From the NCBI RefSeq assembly GCF_002192695.1, contig NZ_MTLG01000074.1:1-64000 (forward strand): DNA of 64,000 bases, given 5' to 3'. Positions within the stretch are counted from its first letter, which is position 1, and each line of letters opens with the position of its first letter. Positions 18,292 to 27,504 of the stretch are shown here, one piece after another. The position numbers were made by a program, and so were the translations under genes. The notes under the pieces were generated by a model. The model worked only from the letters and a program-made list of their open reading frames with translations. It was not told where the DNA came from and made no database searches. The DNA comes from Achromobacter xylosoxidans. Its GTDB lineage: Bacteria; Pseudomonadota; Gammaproteobacteria; Burkholderiales; Burkholderiaceae_B.

Positions 18292-19085
18292 CTACCGCAA
18301 TGCCCGCCCCCGTCCTCCAGCTCCGGGACGTGAGCCTGTCTTACGGCGACCGCCGCGTGCTGGACGGCTTGACGCTGGACATTGCGCCGGCCTCGTTCAC
18401 CGTGATCCTGGGTCCCAACGGCTGCGGCAAGTCCACGCTCTTGCGCGTGTTGGGCGGCGCCGTGCCTCCCGGCCATGGCCAGGCCCTGCTCGACGGCGCC
18501 GACCTCGCCACCCTGCGCCGGAAATCGGTGGCGCGCCGCCTGGCATACCTGCCGCAGAACCCGATCGCGCCCGAGATGGTCACCGTGCGCGACCTTGTCG
18601 CCCGCGGCCGCTATCCGCATCAGTCCCTGCTGCGGCCATGGTCGGCGGCGGACGCCAGCGCCGTCGACGCCGCCCTCGCGGCGACCGATCTGGACGGACT
18701 TGCCGCGCAGCCCGTGCACACGCTTTCCGGCGGCCAGCGCCAGCGCGCCTGGCTGGCGCTGGTGCTGGCCCAGGAAGCCGGCATCATGCTGCTCGACGAA
18801 CCCACCACGTTCCTGGATATCCGCCATCAGCTGGACCTGCTGGAGCTGTGCGCCCGGCTGCATCGCGCTGGCCGCACACTGGTGGTGGTCCTGCATGACC
18901 TCAACCTGGCCTTGCGCTACGCCGAAAGGATCGTGATGATGCGCGATGGGCGGATCGCGGCGCACGGCGATGCCGGTTCGGTCGTGACCGAGGACATGAT
19001 GCGCCAGGTCTACGATCTGGATTGCCGCGTCATGCCCGATCCCGAGACCGGCAGCCCCATGGTCGTGCCCCGGCGCTCACGCTAG
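18288..19085 (+). CDS. Iron-siderophore ABC transporter ATPase
   Basis: FepC/FhuC-type ATP-binding subunit, about 265 aa. Walker A GPNGCGKST, signature LSGGQRQRAW, Walker B IMLLDEPTT with DIRHQLDLL, and H-loop VVVLHDLNLALRYA are all intact. I prefer the GTG at 18288, which overlaps the permease stop as GTGA and has AAGG seven bases upstream; the in-frame ATG at 18270 would overlap more and has no ribosome site. It completes the importer next to fauA. Confidence 0.92.
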   Translation: MTTAMPAPVLQLRDVSLSYGDRRVLDGLTLDIAPASFTVILGPNGCGKSTLLRVLGGAVPPGHGQALLDGADLATLRRKSVARRLAYLPQNPIAPEMVTVRDLVARGRYPHQSLLRPWSAADASAVDAALAATDLDGLAAQPVHTLSGGQRQRAWLALVLAQEAGIMLLDEPTTFLDIRHQLDLLELCARLHRAGRTLVVVLHDLNLALRYAERIVMMRDGRIAAHGDAGSVVTEDMMRQVYDLDCRVMPDPETGSPMVVPRRSR

Positions 19086-19101
19086 CTTTTCAGGAGTGTC
19101 A

Positions 19102-19512
19102 ATGGAAGTTTCCTTGAGTGGAAGAATGGGCGGCCCGGAGGCCGGCGTGTCCTGGCTCGCCGGAATCGTCCTGCTCCGGCCCAGGCTGAAGTCCGCGCTG
19201 GTCGACCTGGCGGTCGCCGGCCTGCGGACCATCGACGTGGAAATGTGGATCGGCGGCAGCATCACCGACTACGCGCCAGAAGGCTTGTCCTCCAGCGCCA
19301 GGTACTACGCGAAGAAAGAGTCCCTGTTGCTTGCCATCTCCGTGCCCAAGGCAATGGCCGCGGCCTCCCCGCAAGAGCGTCCGGACCAGGCCGTGGCGGG
19401 CTGGCTGGCCGACGGCTTCAGTTCCGTCAAACTCCCGCGCAGCGCCCAGACGCTGCCCTTTGCGCTCATTGCGGAGACGGTCCGCTCTTCCCTGGGCATC
19501 GCCCGGCAGTGA
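19102..19512 (+). CDS. Unrecognised 136-aa protein, last gene of the siderophore importer operon
   Basis: I do not recognise a family. The ATG at 19102 has CAGGAG 5-6 bases upstream and begins 16 bases after the ATPase stop; a terminator follows 19 bases after its stop, so it belongs to the importer transcript. The product has no signal peptide or transmembrane helix and no Cys, with predicted mixed alpha/beta content (EMWIGGSITDYAPEGL in the middle, a hydrophobic LLLAISVPKAMAAAS, and a C-terminal helix). The opposite strand is also open over almost the same span, but without a ribosome site or operon context. Confidence 0.75.
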   Translation: MEVSLSGRMGGPEAGVSWLAGIVLLRPRLKSALVDLAVAGLRTIDVEMWIGGSITDYAPEGLSSSARYYAKKESLLLAISVPKAMAAASPQERPDQAVAGWLADGFSSVKLPRSAQTLPFALIAETVRSSLGIARQ

Positions 19513-19531
19513 CAAGCACTGTGGTCGAATG

Positions 19532-19558
19532 AAAAAGCCCGCCTGAGCGGGCTTTTTT
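19532..19558. terminator. Bidirectional intrinsic terminator
   Basis: Hairpin AAGCCCGC-CTGA-GCGGGCTT with an A-run on the left and a run of six T on the right. It ends the siderophore importer transcript on the plus strand and, read the other way, the amino-acid ABC operon that finishes at 19576. Confidence 0.93.
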
Positions 19559-19575
19559 CCTGCGACGCCGGCGCT

Positions 19576-20361
19576 TCAGAGCATATGCGCCAGGAACTCG
19601 CGGCTACGCGCCTCTTGCGGCGCGCGGAAGAAGTCGGCCGAGGGCGCTTCCTCGATGATGCGGCCTTCGTCCATGAAGATGACCCGGTGCGCGACTTCGC
19701 GCGCAAAGCCCATTTCATGGGTGACGACCAGCATGGTCATGCGTTCGTCGGCCAGCTGCTTCATGGTGCGCAGCACTTCGCCGGTCAGTTCCGGGTCCAG
19801 CGCCGAGGTGGGCTCGTCGAACAGCATGATGTCCGGTTCCATGGCCAGCGCGCGGGCGATCGCCACGCGCTGCTTCTGGCCGCCGGACAGGCGCGTCGGA
19901 TAGTTGTCGCGCTTGTTCAACAGGCCGACCTTGCGCAGCAGCTCTTCCGCCTTGGGCACGATCTGGGCGCGGGTCATGCCCTTGACGGTAATGGGCGCCT
20001 CGATGATGTTCTGCAGCACGGTCATGTGCGGGAACAGGTTGAACGACTGGAACACCATGCCCATCTTGCGGCAGATGCGGCGCACGTCGGCGTCGCTGGC
20101 GTACTGGCTGTGTCCGCCCGGCACGGCGCGGGCCATGGCCTCGCCTTCGACCTCGATGCTGCCCTCGTCGATGGTTTCCAGGTGATTCAGGCAGCGCAGG
20201 AAGGTGCTCTTGCCGGAACCGGACGGCCCGATCACGGCGACCACTTCGCCCTGGCCCAGGCTCAGCGATACCCGGTCCAGCACGCGGTTGGCGCCGAAGG
20301 ATTTGATGATTTCGCGGGCCTCGATCATGACGGGACGCGCGGACGGAGGATTACTGGTCAT
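19576..20361 (-). CDS. Polar amino-acid ABC transporter ATPase
   Basis: GlnQ/HisP-type ATPase, about 261 aa: Walker [11 protein letters not shown]-loop [16 protein letters not shown], signature [16 protein letters not shown], Walker [15 protein letters not shown], and the H-loop [14 protein letters not shown] typical of polar amino-acid importers. The start at 20361 overlaps the permease stop by 11 bases; an ATG three codons earlier is also possible. Last gene of the three-gene transporter operon. Confidence 0.92.
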   Translation of the reverse strand: MTSNPPSARPVMIEAREIIKSFGANRVLDRVSLSLGQGEVVAVIGPSGSGKSTFLRCLNHLETIDEGSIEVEGEAMARAVPGGHSQYASDADVRRICRKMGMVFQSFNLFPHMTVLQNIIEAPITVKGMTRAQIVPKAEELLRKVGLLNKRDNYPTRLSGGQKQRVAIARALAMEPDIMLFDEPTSALDPELTGEVLRTMKQLADERMTMLVVTHEMGFAREVAHRVIFMDEGRIIEEAPSADFFRAPQEARSREFLAHML

Positions 20362-21004
20362 ATTTGGCATAGCGCTTTTCCATGTGCTGGAAGAACCACG
20401 TCAGGATCAGCGTCATGATGAGATAGAAGGCGGCGGCGACCAGGAACGGCGTGGTCGTGAAGTCGCGCTGCACGATGCCGCGCGCCGTGCGCAGAATGTC
20501 GTTGAGCGCCAGCACGTAAATGAGCGAGGTGTCCTTGACCAGAGTGATGGTCTCGTTGCTCATGGGCGGCAGCACCCGCTGCACCATCTGCGGCAGCACG
20601 ATGCGGCGCAGGGTCTGCAGATAGGTCATGCCCAGGACCTTGCTGCCCTCGTACTGGCCGCGGTCCACCGACTGGATGCCGGCGCGGAAGATCTCGGCGA
20701 AATAGGCGGCGTAGTTCAGCGCGAAGGCCACCACGGCGGCCGGAAAGTCCGGCAGGCGGATGCCGATCACGGGCACGAACGGCAGCGCGAAGTAGATGAA
20801 CAGCATCTGCAGCATCAGCGGCGTGCCGCGCATGAGCCAGATGTAGCCGTTGACCAGGCTGCTGGCAAGCCGCCATTTGGAGATCCGCACCAGCGCCAGC
20901 ACCAGGCCCAGCGGGACGGCCAGCGCCAGCGTGATGAAAAACAGCGTCAAGGTGACTTTCGCGCCTTGCGCCAATGGCCCCAATAGGGAGAGTACGTAGT
21001 CCAT
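20351..21004 (-). CDS. Polar amino-acid ABC transporter permease
   Basis: HisM/GlnP-type permease, 217 aa. It shows [19 protein letters not shown] and the EAA loop [23 protein letters not shown] that docks the ATPase. It is the only permease in this operon, so a homodimer is likely. It is separated from the upstream binding-protein gene by 144 bases containing a strong hairpin. Confidence 0.93.
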   Translation of the reverse strand: MDYVLSLLGPLAQGAKVTLTLFFITLALAVPLGLVLALVRISKWRLASSLVNGYIWLMRGTPLMLQMLFIYFALPFVPVIGIRLPDFPAAVVAFALNYAAYFAEIFRAGIQSVDRGQYEGSKVLGMTYLQTLRRIVLPQMVQRVLPPMSNETITLVKDTSLIYVLALNDILRTARGIVQRDFTTTPFLVAAAFYLIMTLILTWFFQHMEKRYAKYDQ

Positions 21005-21061
21005 GCTTGGGTTCGCGCCGTCAGCGTCGGTGGACGCCGGGGCAAGATCGTTTCATGAGTA

Positions 21062-21094
21062 AGCCCGCCTGGCGCATCGGCGCCGCGGCGGGCT
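21062..21094 (-). other. Hairpin between binding-protein and permease genes
   Basis: Perfect 8-base arms AGCCCGCC / GGCGGGCT enclose a second perfect stem GGCGC-ATCG-GCGCC. No T-run follows on the minus strand. Such stem-loops after binding-protein genes often stabilise the upstream mRNA part and attenuate the permease part, which is the role I infer. Confidence 0.65.
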
Positions 21095-21148
21095 GCGAAA
21101 TACAGGCCGGGGCGCCCGGGCCGGATGGCCGCGGACGCCGCCCGCCCC

Positions 21149-21940
21149 TTACTTGATGATGTTGGCGCCGAACCACTGGGTGGCGATGCGGCCGGCGGTG
21201 CCGTCCTGCTTCATCGAATCCAGGGTCTTGTCCAGCTTGCCCAACAGCTCGGTGTCGTCCTTGCGCACGCCGACGCCGTAGTCTTCGGTGCCGAAGTTCT
21301 CGTCCAGCACGCGGTATTCGCCGGCGCGCTTGCTGATCAGGTAGCGGCCCACCACTTCGTCCACCACGATGGCGTCCAGGCGGCCGGCGGCCAGGTCCAT
21401 CAGGGCGGTGACGTTGTCGCCGAACTTCTTGACTTCCTTGATCTGGGCCGCGACCGGATCCTTGGCGATGGCGTCGGTGGCGCTGCTGCCGTCCTGGGCG
21501 CCGACGACCTTGCCGGCCAGGTCAGCCTTGAGCTTCACGGGCGAGGCGTTGCCGACGATGATGATCTGGTGGTTGGCCATGTACGGCGCGGTGAAGCTGA
21601 TGTTCTTCTTGCGCTCTTCGGTGATGGTCAGGCCGTTCCACAGCACGTCGACGCGCTTGCCGTTGAGTTCGGCTTCCTTGGCGCTCCAGTCGATGGGCTT
21701 GAACTCCACTTCCAGGCCCAGGCGCTTGCTGGCTTCCTTGGCCATGTCGATGTCGAAACCGACGATCTGGTTGTTCGAGTCGCGGAAACCCATGGGCGGG
21801 AAGTTGTCATCCAGGCCAACCACGACCTTCTTGGCGGCGGCGGGCGCCTGCGCGCTGGCGGCGGGCGCATTGTCGCTGGGGCCGCAAGCGGTCAGCAGCG
21901 CGGTTGCGGAAGCGAGGAGTACAGCTGTCAGTTTTTTCAT
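21149..21940 (-). CDS. Polar amino-acid ABC binding lipoprotein
   Basis: Family 3 solute-binding protein, 263 aa, start MKKLTAVLLASATALLTACG with lipobox LLTAC. The ligand-binding fold shows KVVVGLDDNFPPMGFRDSNN, IVGFDIDMAKEASKRLGLEV and DVLWNGLTITEERKKNISF, typical of glutamine/arginine/cystine-type binders; the exact amino acid cannot be told. First gene of the operon with the permease at 20351 and the ATPase at 19576. Confidence 0.93.
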   Translation of the reverse strand: MKKLTAVLLASATALLTACGPSDNAPAASAQAPAAAKKVVVGLDDNFPPMGFRDSNNQIVGFDIDMAKEASKRLGLEVEFKPIDWSAKEAELNGKRVDVLWNGLTITEERKKNISFTAPYMANHQIIIVGNASPVKLKADLAGKVVGAQDGSSATDAIAKDPVAAQIKEVKKFGDNVTALMDLAAGRLDAIVVDEVVGRYLISKRAGEYRVLDENFGTEDYGVGVRKDDTELLGKLDKTLDSMKQDGTAGRIATQWFGANIIK

Positions 21941-22056
21941 CGTTATGGATGCGCCGGGCGCAAGAATGAAGAATGCCGGAATGGCCAGTCAAAAAGCCGC
22001 GAGCCGGTATTTTAGCCTCCCCCGCGACTGTGGGCGTCGCCCCGGGCCGGCGTGCG

Positions 22057-22929
22057 CTATTGCGCCGGGTGGAAACGCTCCAGCAGGCGCAGGAACAGCT
22101 CCACGGCGCGCGAGCCCGGGCGCGACACCTCGGTGATCGCGCAGAGCGTATTCTCGTAGGTCGGCCCGCCCGGCAGGCGGGTCAAGGCGTGGCGGCGCGA
22201 GACCGAGTCGGCATAGTGGGCCGGCAGCAGGCCCACGCAGTGGCCGGACGACACCAGCATGGCGATGGCCTCGAGCCCGGTGGCCTCCGGCCCGCGGGCA
22301 AAGCCGTAGACGCCCAGCGCGTCGTGCACGAAAGGATGCGAACGGTAGACCAGCGGCAGGTCGCGGGCCTGCCGTACGCTGCCGCGCGCCACGAAGATCT
22401 GGTGCCGCTCGATGAACAGCCGCTGGTAGTTGAAGCCGCTTTCCCGCCGGTACATGCCGCGGATGGCGACCTGCACCCGCCGCTCGCGCAGCGCCTGGTC
22501 CAACTCGTTGAAGGTCATGACGGTGAGTTCGACCTTGACGTCGGGCGCTTCGACACGCATGGCCGCCAGGGCTTCAGGGATATGGCAGTCGGCGTCGGTG
22601 ATGACGTGTTCGACCATGCCGATGGACAGGGTGCCCGACAGCACGCCGCGCACCGCATCGATTTCGGGACGGATCCGCTCCAGCGATTTCAGGGCATCGC
22701 GCGCCAGTTCCAGGGCGACCTTGCCCGCCTGCGTGAGTTCGAAGCCCGAAGGCCCGCGGTCGCATAGCCGCACGCCCAGGGTTTCCTCGACCTCGCGCAC
22801 GTGCCGGCTGATGGACGCCTTGGACATGTGCAACTGCTTTTCCGCCGCCGCGAAGCCATTGGCCTGGGCCACGGCGCAGAAGATCCGCAGGGAACGCAGG
22901 TCGCGTTCGGTGAACTCGGGACGGGACAA
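22057..22929 (-). CDS. LysR-family regulator, divergent from the ureohydrolase/ABC operon
   Basis: 290-aa LysR regulator with HTH ANGFAAAEKQLHMSKASISR followed by REVEETLGVRLCDRGPSGFE and a C-terminal effector-binding domain. The start is a TTG at 22929 with no obvious ribosome site. It is divergent from the operon starting at 23115, and the space between contains an LTTR-like dyad, so it most likely controls that operon. It could alternatively affect the amino-acid ABC operon encoded downstream on the same strand. Confidence 0.88.
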   Translation of the reverse strand: MSRPEFTERDLRSLRIFCAVAQANGFAAAEKQLHMSKASISRHVREVEETLGVRLCDRGPSGFELTQAGKVALELARDALKSLERIRPEIDAVRGVLSGTLSIGMVEHVITDADCHIPEALAAMRVEAPDVKVELTVMTFNELDQALRERRVQVAIRGMYRRESGFNYQRLFIERHQIFVARGSVRQARDLPLVYRSHPFVHDALGVYGFARGPEATGLEAIAMLVSSGHCVGLLPAHYADSVSRRHALTRLPGGPTYENTLCAITEVSRPGSRAVELFLRLLERFHPAQ

Positions 22930-22946
22930 GGCGGCGGCTCTGGAAA

Positions 22947-22970
22947 GGTATTGGTTTTTGAAACCATACC
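22947..22970. promoter_or_regulatory. LysR-type dyad operator
   Basis: Inverted repeat GGTA-t-TGGTTT-TTG-AAACCA-TACC (one bulged T) located 18 bases upstream of the LysR start and about 145 bases before the ABC operon. Position and symmetry suit an autoregulatory LysR site; the flank to 23000 is AT-rich and could hold the promoters. Confidence 0.6.
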
Positions 22971-23114
22971 ACTAAAAAAATCATTTTTCACAACCCAACC
23001 CGGCAGATACAGTGGGCCCAGCACTGGCGTCCAGGGGCGCAGACCCCGGCAATTCCCGCAAGGGATATCCGCCGGCCCGGTGCCGGAACCATGACGACAT
23101 ACAAGGGAAAAATC

Positions 23115-23966
23115 ATGCAGAACCTGTCCAGAAGGCGTTTTGTCGCGACCACGCTCGCAGCCGGGGCCACGCTGGCCCTGCCCTCGCTGTCCTGCGCCGA
23201 GGGCGGATCGCTGGCCGACATCAAGAAGCGCGGCAAGCTGACCGTGGGCACCGAAGCCGCTTACGAACCGTTCGAATTCGTCGAAAACGGCAAGGTGGTG
23301 GGCTATGGGCACGACGTGCTCCAGCTCATGGCGGCCAAGCTCGGCGTACAGCTGGAACAGATGAACCTGCCATTCCAGGGCCTGCTGCCGGGCCTGATGT
23401 CGCGCAAGTTCGATTTCGTCGCGACCAGCGTGGGCATCACCCCGGAACGCGCCCGCCGCTTCGCCTTCACCCAGCCCGTGGGCGTGGTGCGCTCGGTGCT
23501 GATGGTGCGGGTGGACGACGCGTCCATCAAGCAGGACACGGATATCGCCGGCAAGATCATCGGGACCCAGATGGGGTCGTCTTCCCAGCCGGTGGCCGAG
23601 GAATTCGAAAAGCGGCTGAAGGAAAAGAACGGCAAGGGCTATGCCGACACCAAGCTGTTCCAGGCCTACCCGGACGTCTCCAACGCGCTGGCCAACAAGA
23701 CCGTGGACGTGGCGCTGATGCCCTCGAACATCGCGGCCGTGCAGATGCGCAAGCAGCCGGGGGCGTTCCGCATCGCCGGCGAGATCGGCCAGGCCAAGCT
23801 GCTGGCATGGGTGGCCAACCCCAAGGACCTGGAAATCCGCCAGTTCATCAACGACACCTTCGACGAGCTGCGCGCCAGCAACCAGCTGCTGGAGCTGCAG
23901 AAGAAGTGGTTCGGCGCTCCCATGGACACGCCGCGCGCCAACTACCTGCCTGACGGCGCGATCTAG
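23115..23966 (+). CDS. Tat-exported amino-acid-type ABC binding protein
   Basis: Family 3 periplasmic binding protein, 283 aa. The N-terminus SRRRFVATTLA is a twin-arginine signal, unusual for this family and suggesting export in folded form. The body shows KLTVGTEAAYEPFEFVENGK and FDFVATSVGITPERARRFAF. The ATG at 23115 has AAGGGA upstream; an ATG at 23091 would put eight residues before the signal peptide. First gene of a seven-gene operon with two permeases, a ureohydrolase, an ATPase, a RidA-like protein and an ArgE-like hydrolase. Confidence 0.92.
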   Translation: MQNLSRRRFVATTLAAGATLALPSLSCAEGGSLADIKKRGKLTVGTEAAYEPFEFVENGKVVGYGHDVLQLMAAKLGVQLEQMNLPFQGLLPGLMSRKFDFVATSVGITPERARRFAFTQPVGVVRSVLMVRVDDASIKQDTDIAGKIIGTQMGSSSQPVAEEFEKRLKEKNGKGYADTKLFQAYPDVSNALANKTVDVALMPSNIAAVQMRKQPGAFRIAGEIGQAKLLAWVANPKDLEIRQFINDTFDELRASNQLLELQKKWFGAPMDTPRANYLPDGAI

Positions 23967-23977
23967 GCGGACCTCCC

Positions 23978-24658
23978 ATGCTGGATTGGTTGAATCAGAA
24001 CGGCGCCCTGGCGCCGTTCCTGCACGGTGTCGTCTCGGGCACGGCGATCACCCTGGCGGCTTCGGTGGCGGCGTTCGCCATCGGCATCTGCCTCGGGGTC
24101 GCGCTGCTGCTGGCGCGCCTGTCCCCCTACGCGCCCTTGCGCGGGCTGGTCATGTTCTGGGTCAGCGCCATACGCGGCACGCCCGCGCTCATCCACATGC
24201 TGATCGCCTACTACGTGGTGCCGCCGCTGCTGGGCATCTCGGTTTCGCCGCTGGCGGCCGGGATCGGCGCGCTCGCCTGTAACACCAGCGCCTACATCGT
24301 CGAGATCCTGCGCGGAGCGCTGGGCACGCTGTCGCCCGGCCAGGTGGCGGCCGCGCGCGCGCTCGGCATGCGCAGCCGCCAGATCTGGCGCCACGTGCTA
24401 TTGCCGCAGGTGTTCTACCGCGCCGTCCCGCCCTTGACCAGCGAACTCACCATATTGCTGAAGGCCTCGTCGCTGATGTCCATCATCGCCGTTCCGGAGC
24501 TGGCCACGGTGGCGCGCAACGCCACGCTGCAAAGCGACCTGCCGCTGCAGGTGTTCACCGTGACGGCCGCGGTGTACTTCATCATTCTTTTCTGCCTGTC
24601 GGCCGCCTCGCGCCTGTGCGAGCGCCGCGTGTCCAGGATGCTGCCCAATGCCCATTGA
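23978..24658 (+). CDS. Amino-acid-type ABC permease, subunit 1
   Basis: HisQ/GlnP-type permease, 226 aa, with FWVSAIRGTPALIHMLIAYY and the EAA loop EILRGALGTLSPGQVAAARA-LGM. It starts 11 bases after the binding-protein stop and overlaps the next permease by 11 bases; together they form the heterodimeric channel of this importer. Confidence 0.93.
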   Translation: MLDWLNQNGALAPFLHGVVSGTAITLAASVAAFAIGICLGVALLLARLSPYAPLRGLVMFWVSAIRGTPALIHMLIAYYVVPPLLGISVSPLAAGIGALACNTSAYIVEILRGALGTLSPGQVAAARALGMRSRQIWRHVLLPQVFYRAVPPLTSELTILLKASSLMSIIAVPELATVARNATLQSDLPLQVFTVTAAVYFIILFCLSAASRLCERRVSRMLPNAH

Positions 24659-25310
24659 TCTCTCCATCGTCGGGCAGTCCGTCCCCGTCCTGCTCAAGGG
24701 CCTGCGGATCACCGCCCTGGTCAGCCTCATCGGCATTCCGCTGGGCATCCTGATCGGCACGATCGCGGCCTATGCCGCGCAGTCGCGCAGCCTGTTGCGG
24801 CCCGTGGCCCTGGCCTACGTGGAACTGGTGCGCAACATTCCGTACCTGATCCTCGTGTACCTGTCGTTCTTCGGCTTGCCCAAGCTGGGCGTGCCGGCCT
24901 CGGCCATGTCGGTCGCCATCGGCTGCACCGCCTTCTACACCGGCGGCTACTTCTGCGAGGTGCTGCGCGCGGCCTTGAAGAGCGTGCCGCGCGGCCAGAC
25001 CAGCGCGGCCCTGTCGCTGGGCATGACCTACTGGCAGACGCAGCGCCACATCGTCGTGCCCCAGCTGTTCGGCTTTCTCATCCCGCCCACCACCAGCCTG
25101 GTCATCATGATGTTCAAGGACTCGGCAATCTTTTCGGTGATGAGCCTGCCGGAAATGACCTACCAGAGCAACCTGCTCACGGCCAACACCTTCGCCTACC
25201 TGGAAGTGCTGGGCACCACCGCCCTCATCTACTGGGTGTGCAGCGTGCTGATGGCCGGCACGGGGCGCCGCCTGGAAACCCTGGTCCGCCGCAAGACGCG
25301 CCAGGCCTGA
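24648..25310 (+). CDS. Amino-acid-type ABC permease, subunit 2
   Basis: HisM-type permease, 220 aa, with YVELVRNIPYLILVYLSFFG and EVLRAALKSVPRGQTSAALS-LGM in the EAA position. Overlaps the preceding permease by 11 bases and is followed 27 bases later by the ureohydrolase gene, so uptake and catabolism share one transcript. Confidence 0.93.
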   Translation: MPIDLSIVGQSVPVLLKGLRITALVSLIGIPLGILIGTIAAYAAQSRSLLRPVALAYVELVRNIPYLILVYLSFFGLPKLGVPASAMSVAIGCTAFYTGGYFCEVLRAALKSVPRGQTSAALSLGMTYWQTQRHIVVPQLFGFLIPPTTSLVIMMFKDSAIFSVMSLPEMTYQSNLLTANTFAYLEVLGTTALIYWVCSVLMAGTGRRLETLVRRKTRQA

Positions 25311-25337
25311 TCCTCCCACCATCAAGGAAACGAGAAC

Positions 25338-26293
25338 ATGAGCACCTATACGGTCCCTCCCCGCACCGGCCACCCCACCCTGCTGTACTCCACGCTGGCG
25401 CTGGACCTGGACAACCTGCAGGCCGATGTCGCCGTGCTCGGCATGCCCTACGGCTCGCCCTATTCGGCCGCGGACTTCAGCAACGACCAGACCAATGCGC
25501 CCACGGCGATCCGCCAGGCGACCGACCGCGTGGTGCGCCGCCCCGGCCACTACGATTTCGACATCGACGGGCCGCTGCTGCAAGGCCGCGACGACATCCG
25601 CTTCGTCGATTGCGGCGACATCATCCCCGACCTGTCCAAGCCCCGCGGCGAGCACTATGAACGCGCCGAGGCCGCGGTGCGGCGCATCGCCGCCGCGGGC
25701 GCCGTGCCCATCGTGCTGGGCGGCGACCACGGCATCACCACGCCGGTCCTGCGCGGCCTGGACCAGCAGGGTCCGATCACGCTGGTGCACATCGACGCCC
25801 ACCTGGACTGGCGCGACGACGTCAACGGCGTGCGCGACGGGCTGTCCAGCCCCATCCGGCGCGCCTCCGAAATGGTGCATGTGGACCGCATCATCCAGAT
25901 CGGCCTGCGCGCCCAGGGCAGCGGCCGCCCGGAAGAGCTGGAGGCGGCGCGCGCCTATGGCGCCGAACTGGTCACCGCCTACGAACTCCATGACATCGGC
26001 ATGGACGCGGTGCTCGAGCGCATTCCGGATGGCGGCAACTATTACCTGACCATCGACGCCGACGGCATGGATCCCGCCACCATGCCGGCGGTCGCGGGCC
26101 CCGCGCCCGGCGGCGTCACCTTCGTCCAGGCCCGCAAGCTGATCCACGGCCTGGTGCGCAAGGGCCGCGTGGTGGGCATGGACATCGTTGAAATCCAGCC
26201 CGAAAAGGATCTGAACCAGATTTCCTGCATCACGGCAGGCCGGCTGATCCTCAATCTCATCGGCGCGTCCATCCGCGCAGGGCATTACGACAA

Positions 26294-26297
<4 letters not shown>
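25338..26297 (+). CDS. Ureohydrolase family enzyme (agmatinase-like)
   Basis: Binuclear-manganese hydrolase of the arginase/agmatinase family, 319 aa, which removes urea from a guanidino compound. All metal motifs are present: GGDH (128-131), DAHLD (153-157) and TIDADGMDP (238-246). The substrate may be agmatine, guanidinobutyrate or another guanidino acid; the motifs do not settle this. It sits between permease and ATPase genes of an amino-acid-type importer and overlaps the ATPase start by 4 bases (ATGA). Confidence 0.92.
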
Positions 26298-27037
<740 letters not shown>

Positions 27038-27081
27038 CGGCCGGATAGCCGCCAGATCCATCCGCCGCATCAGGACTCAAT

Positions 27082-27492
27082 ATGGCCCACACCCGCATCC
27101 GCAAATTCAATACCCGCCAAACCTATCCCGAACAACGCCTGGACAACGACCTGTGCCAGGCCGTGGTCGCCGGCAACACCGTGTTCCTGCGCGGCCAGAT
27201 CGGCCAGGACCTGGACACCCGGGAATCGGTGGGCGTCGGCGACGTCGCCGCCCAGGCCGAAAAAGCCATGGCCAACGTCGCCATGCTGCTGCAGGAATGC
27301 GGCAGCGAACTCTCGCATATCTGCAAGCTCACCGTCTATCTGGTCGACGTGCGCTACCGCGAAGAGGTCTACAACGTGGTCGGCCGCTGGCTCAAGGGCG
27401 TGTTCCCGGTGTCCACCGGCATCGTGGTTTCAGCCCTGGCCCGGCCCGAGTGGCTGGTGGAAATCGACGTGACGGCCGTCATTCCCGGCTGA
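27082..27492 (+). CDS. RidA/YjgF-family protein lacking the canonical Arg
   Basis: 136-aa Rid-superfamily protein with the trimer-forming fold (FLRGQIGQDL, AQAEKAMANVAMLLQECGS, and ITKLTVYL-type region CKLTVYLVDV). RidA enzymes deaminate reactive enamine/imine intermediates. The Arg that binds the carboxylate in E. coli RidA (ARSCVEV) aligns here with Ser 111 (VSTGIVV), so this belongs to a non-canonical Rid group and may use another substrate. Encoded between the ATPase and the ArgE-like gene. Confidence 0.88.
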   Translation: MAHTRIRKFNTRQTYPEQRLDNDLCQAVVAGNTVFLRGQIGQDLDTRESVGVGDVAAQAEKAMANVAMLLQECGSELSHICKLTVYLVDVRYREEVYNVVGRWLKGVFPVSTGIVVSALARPEWLVEIDVTAVIPG

Positions 27493-27504
27493 GGCGGCAA
27501 CGTC

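Noticed and set aside
19099..19515. 138-aa minus-strand frame opposite the unknown 136-aa gene
   Set aside because: No ribosome site and wrong orientation for the operon; the plus-strand gene has CAGGAG and tight spacing.
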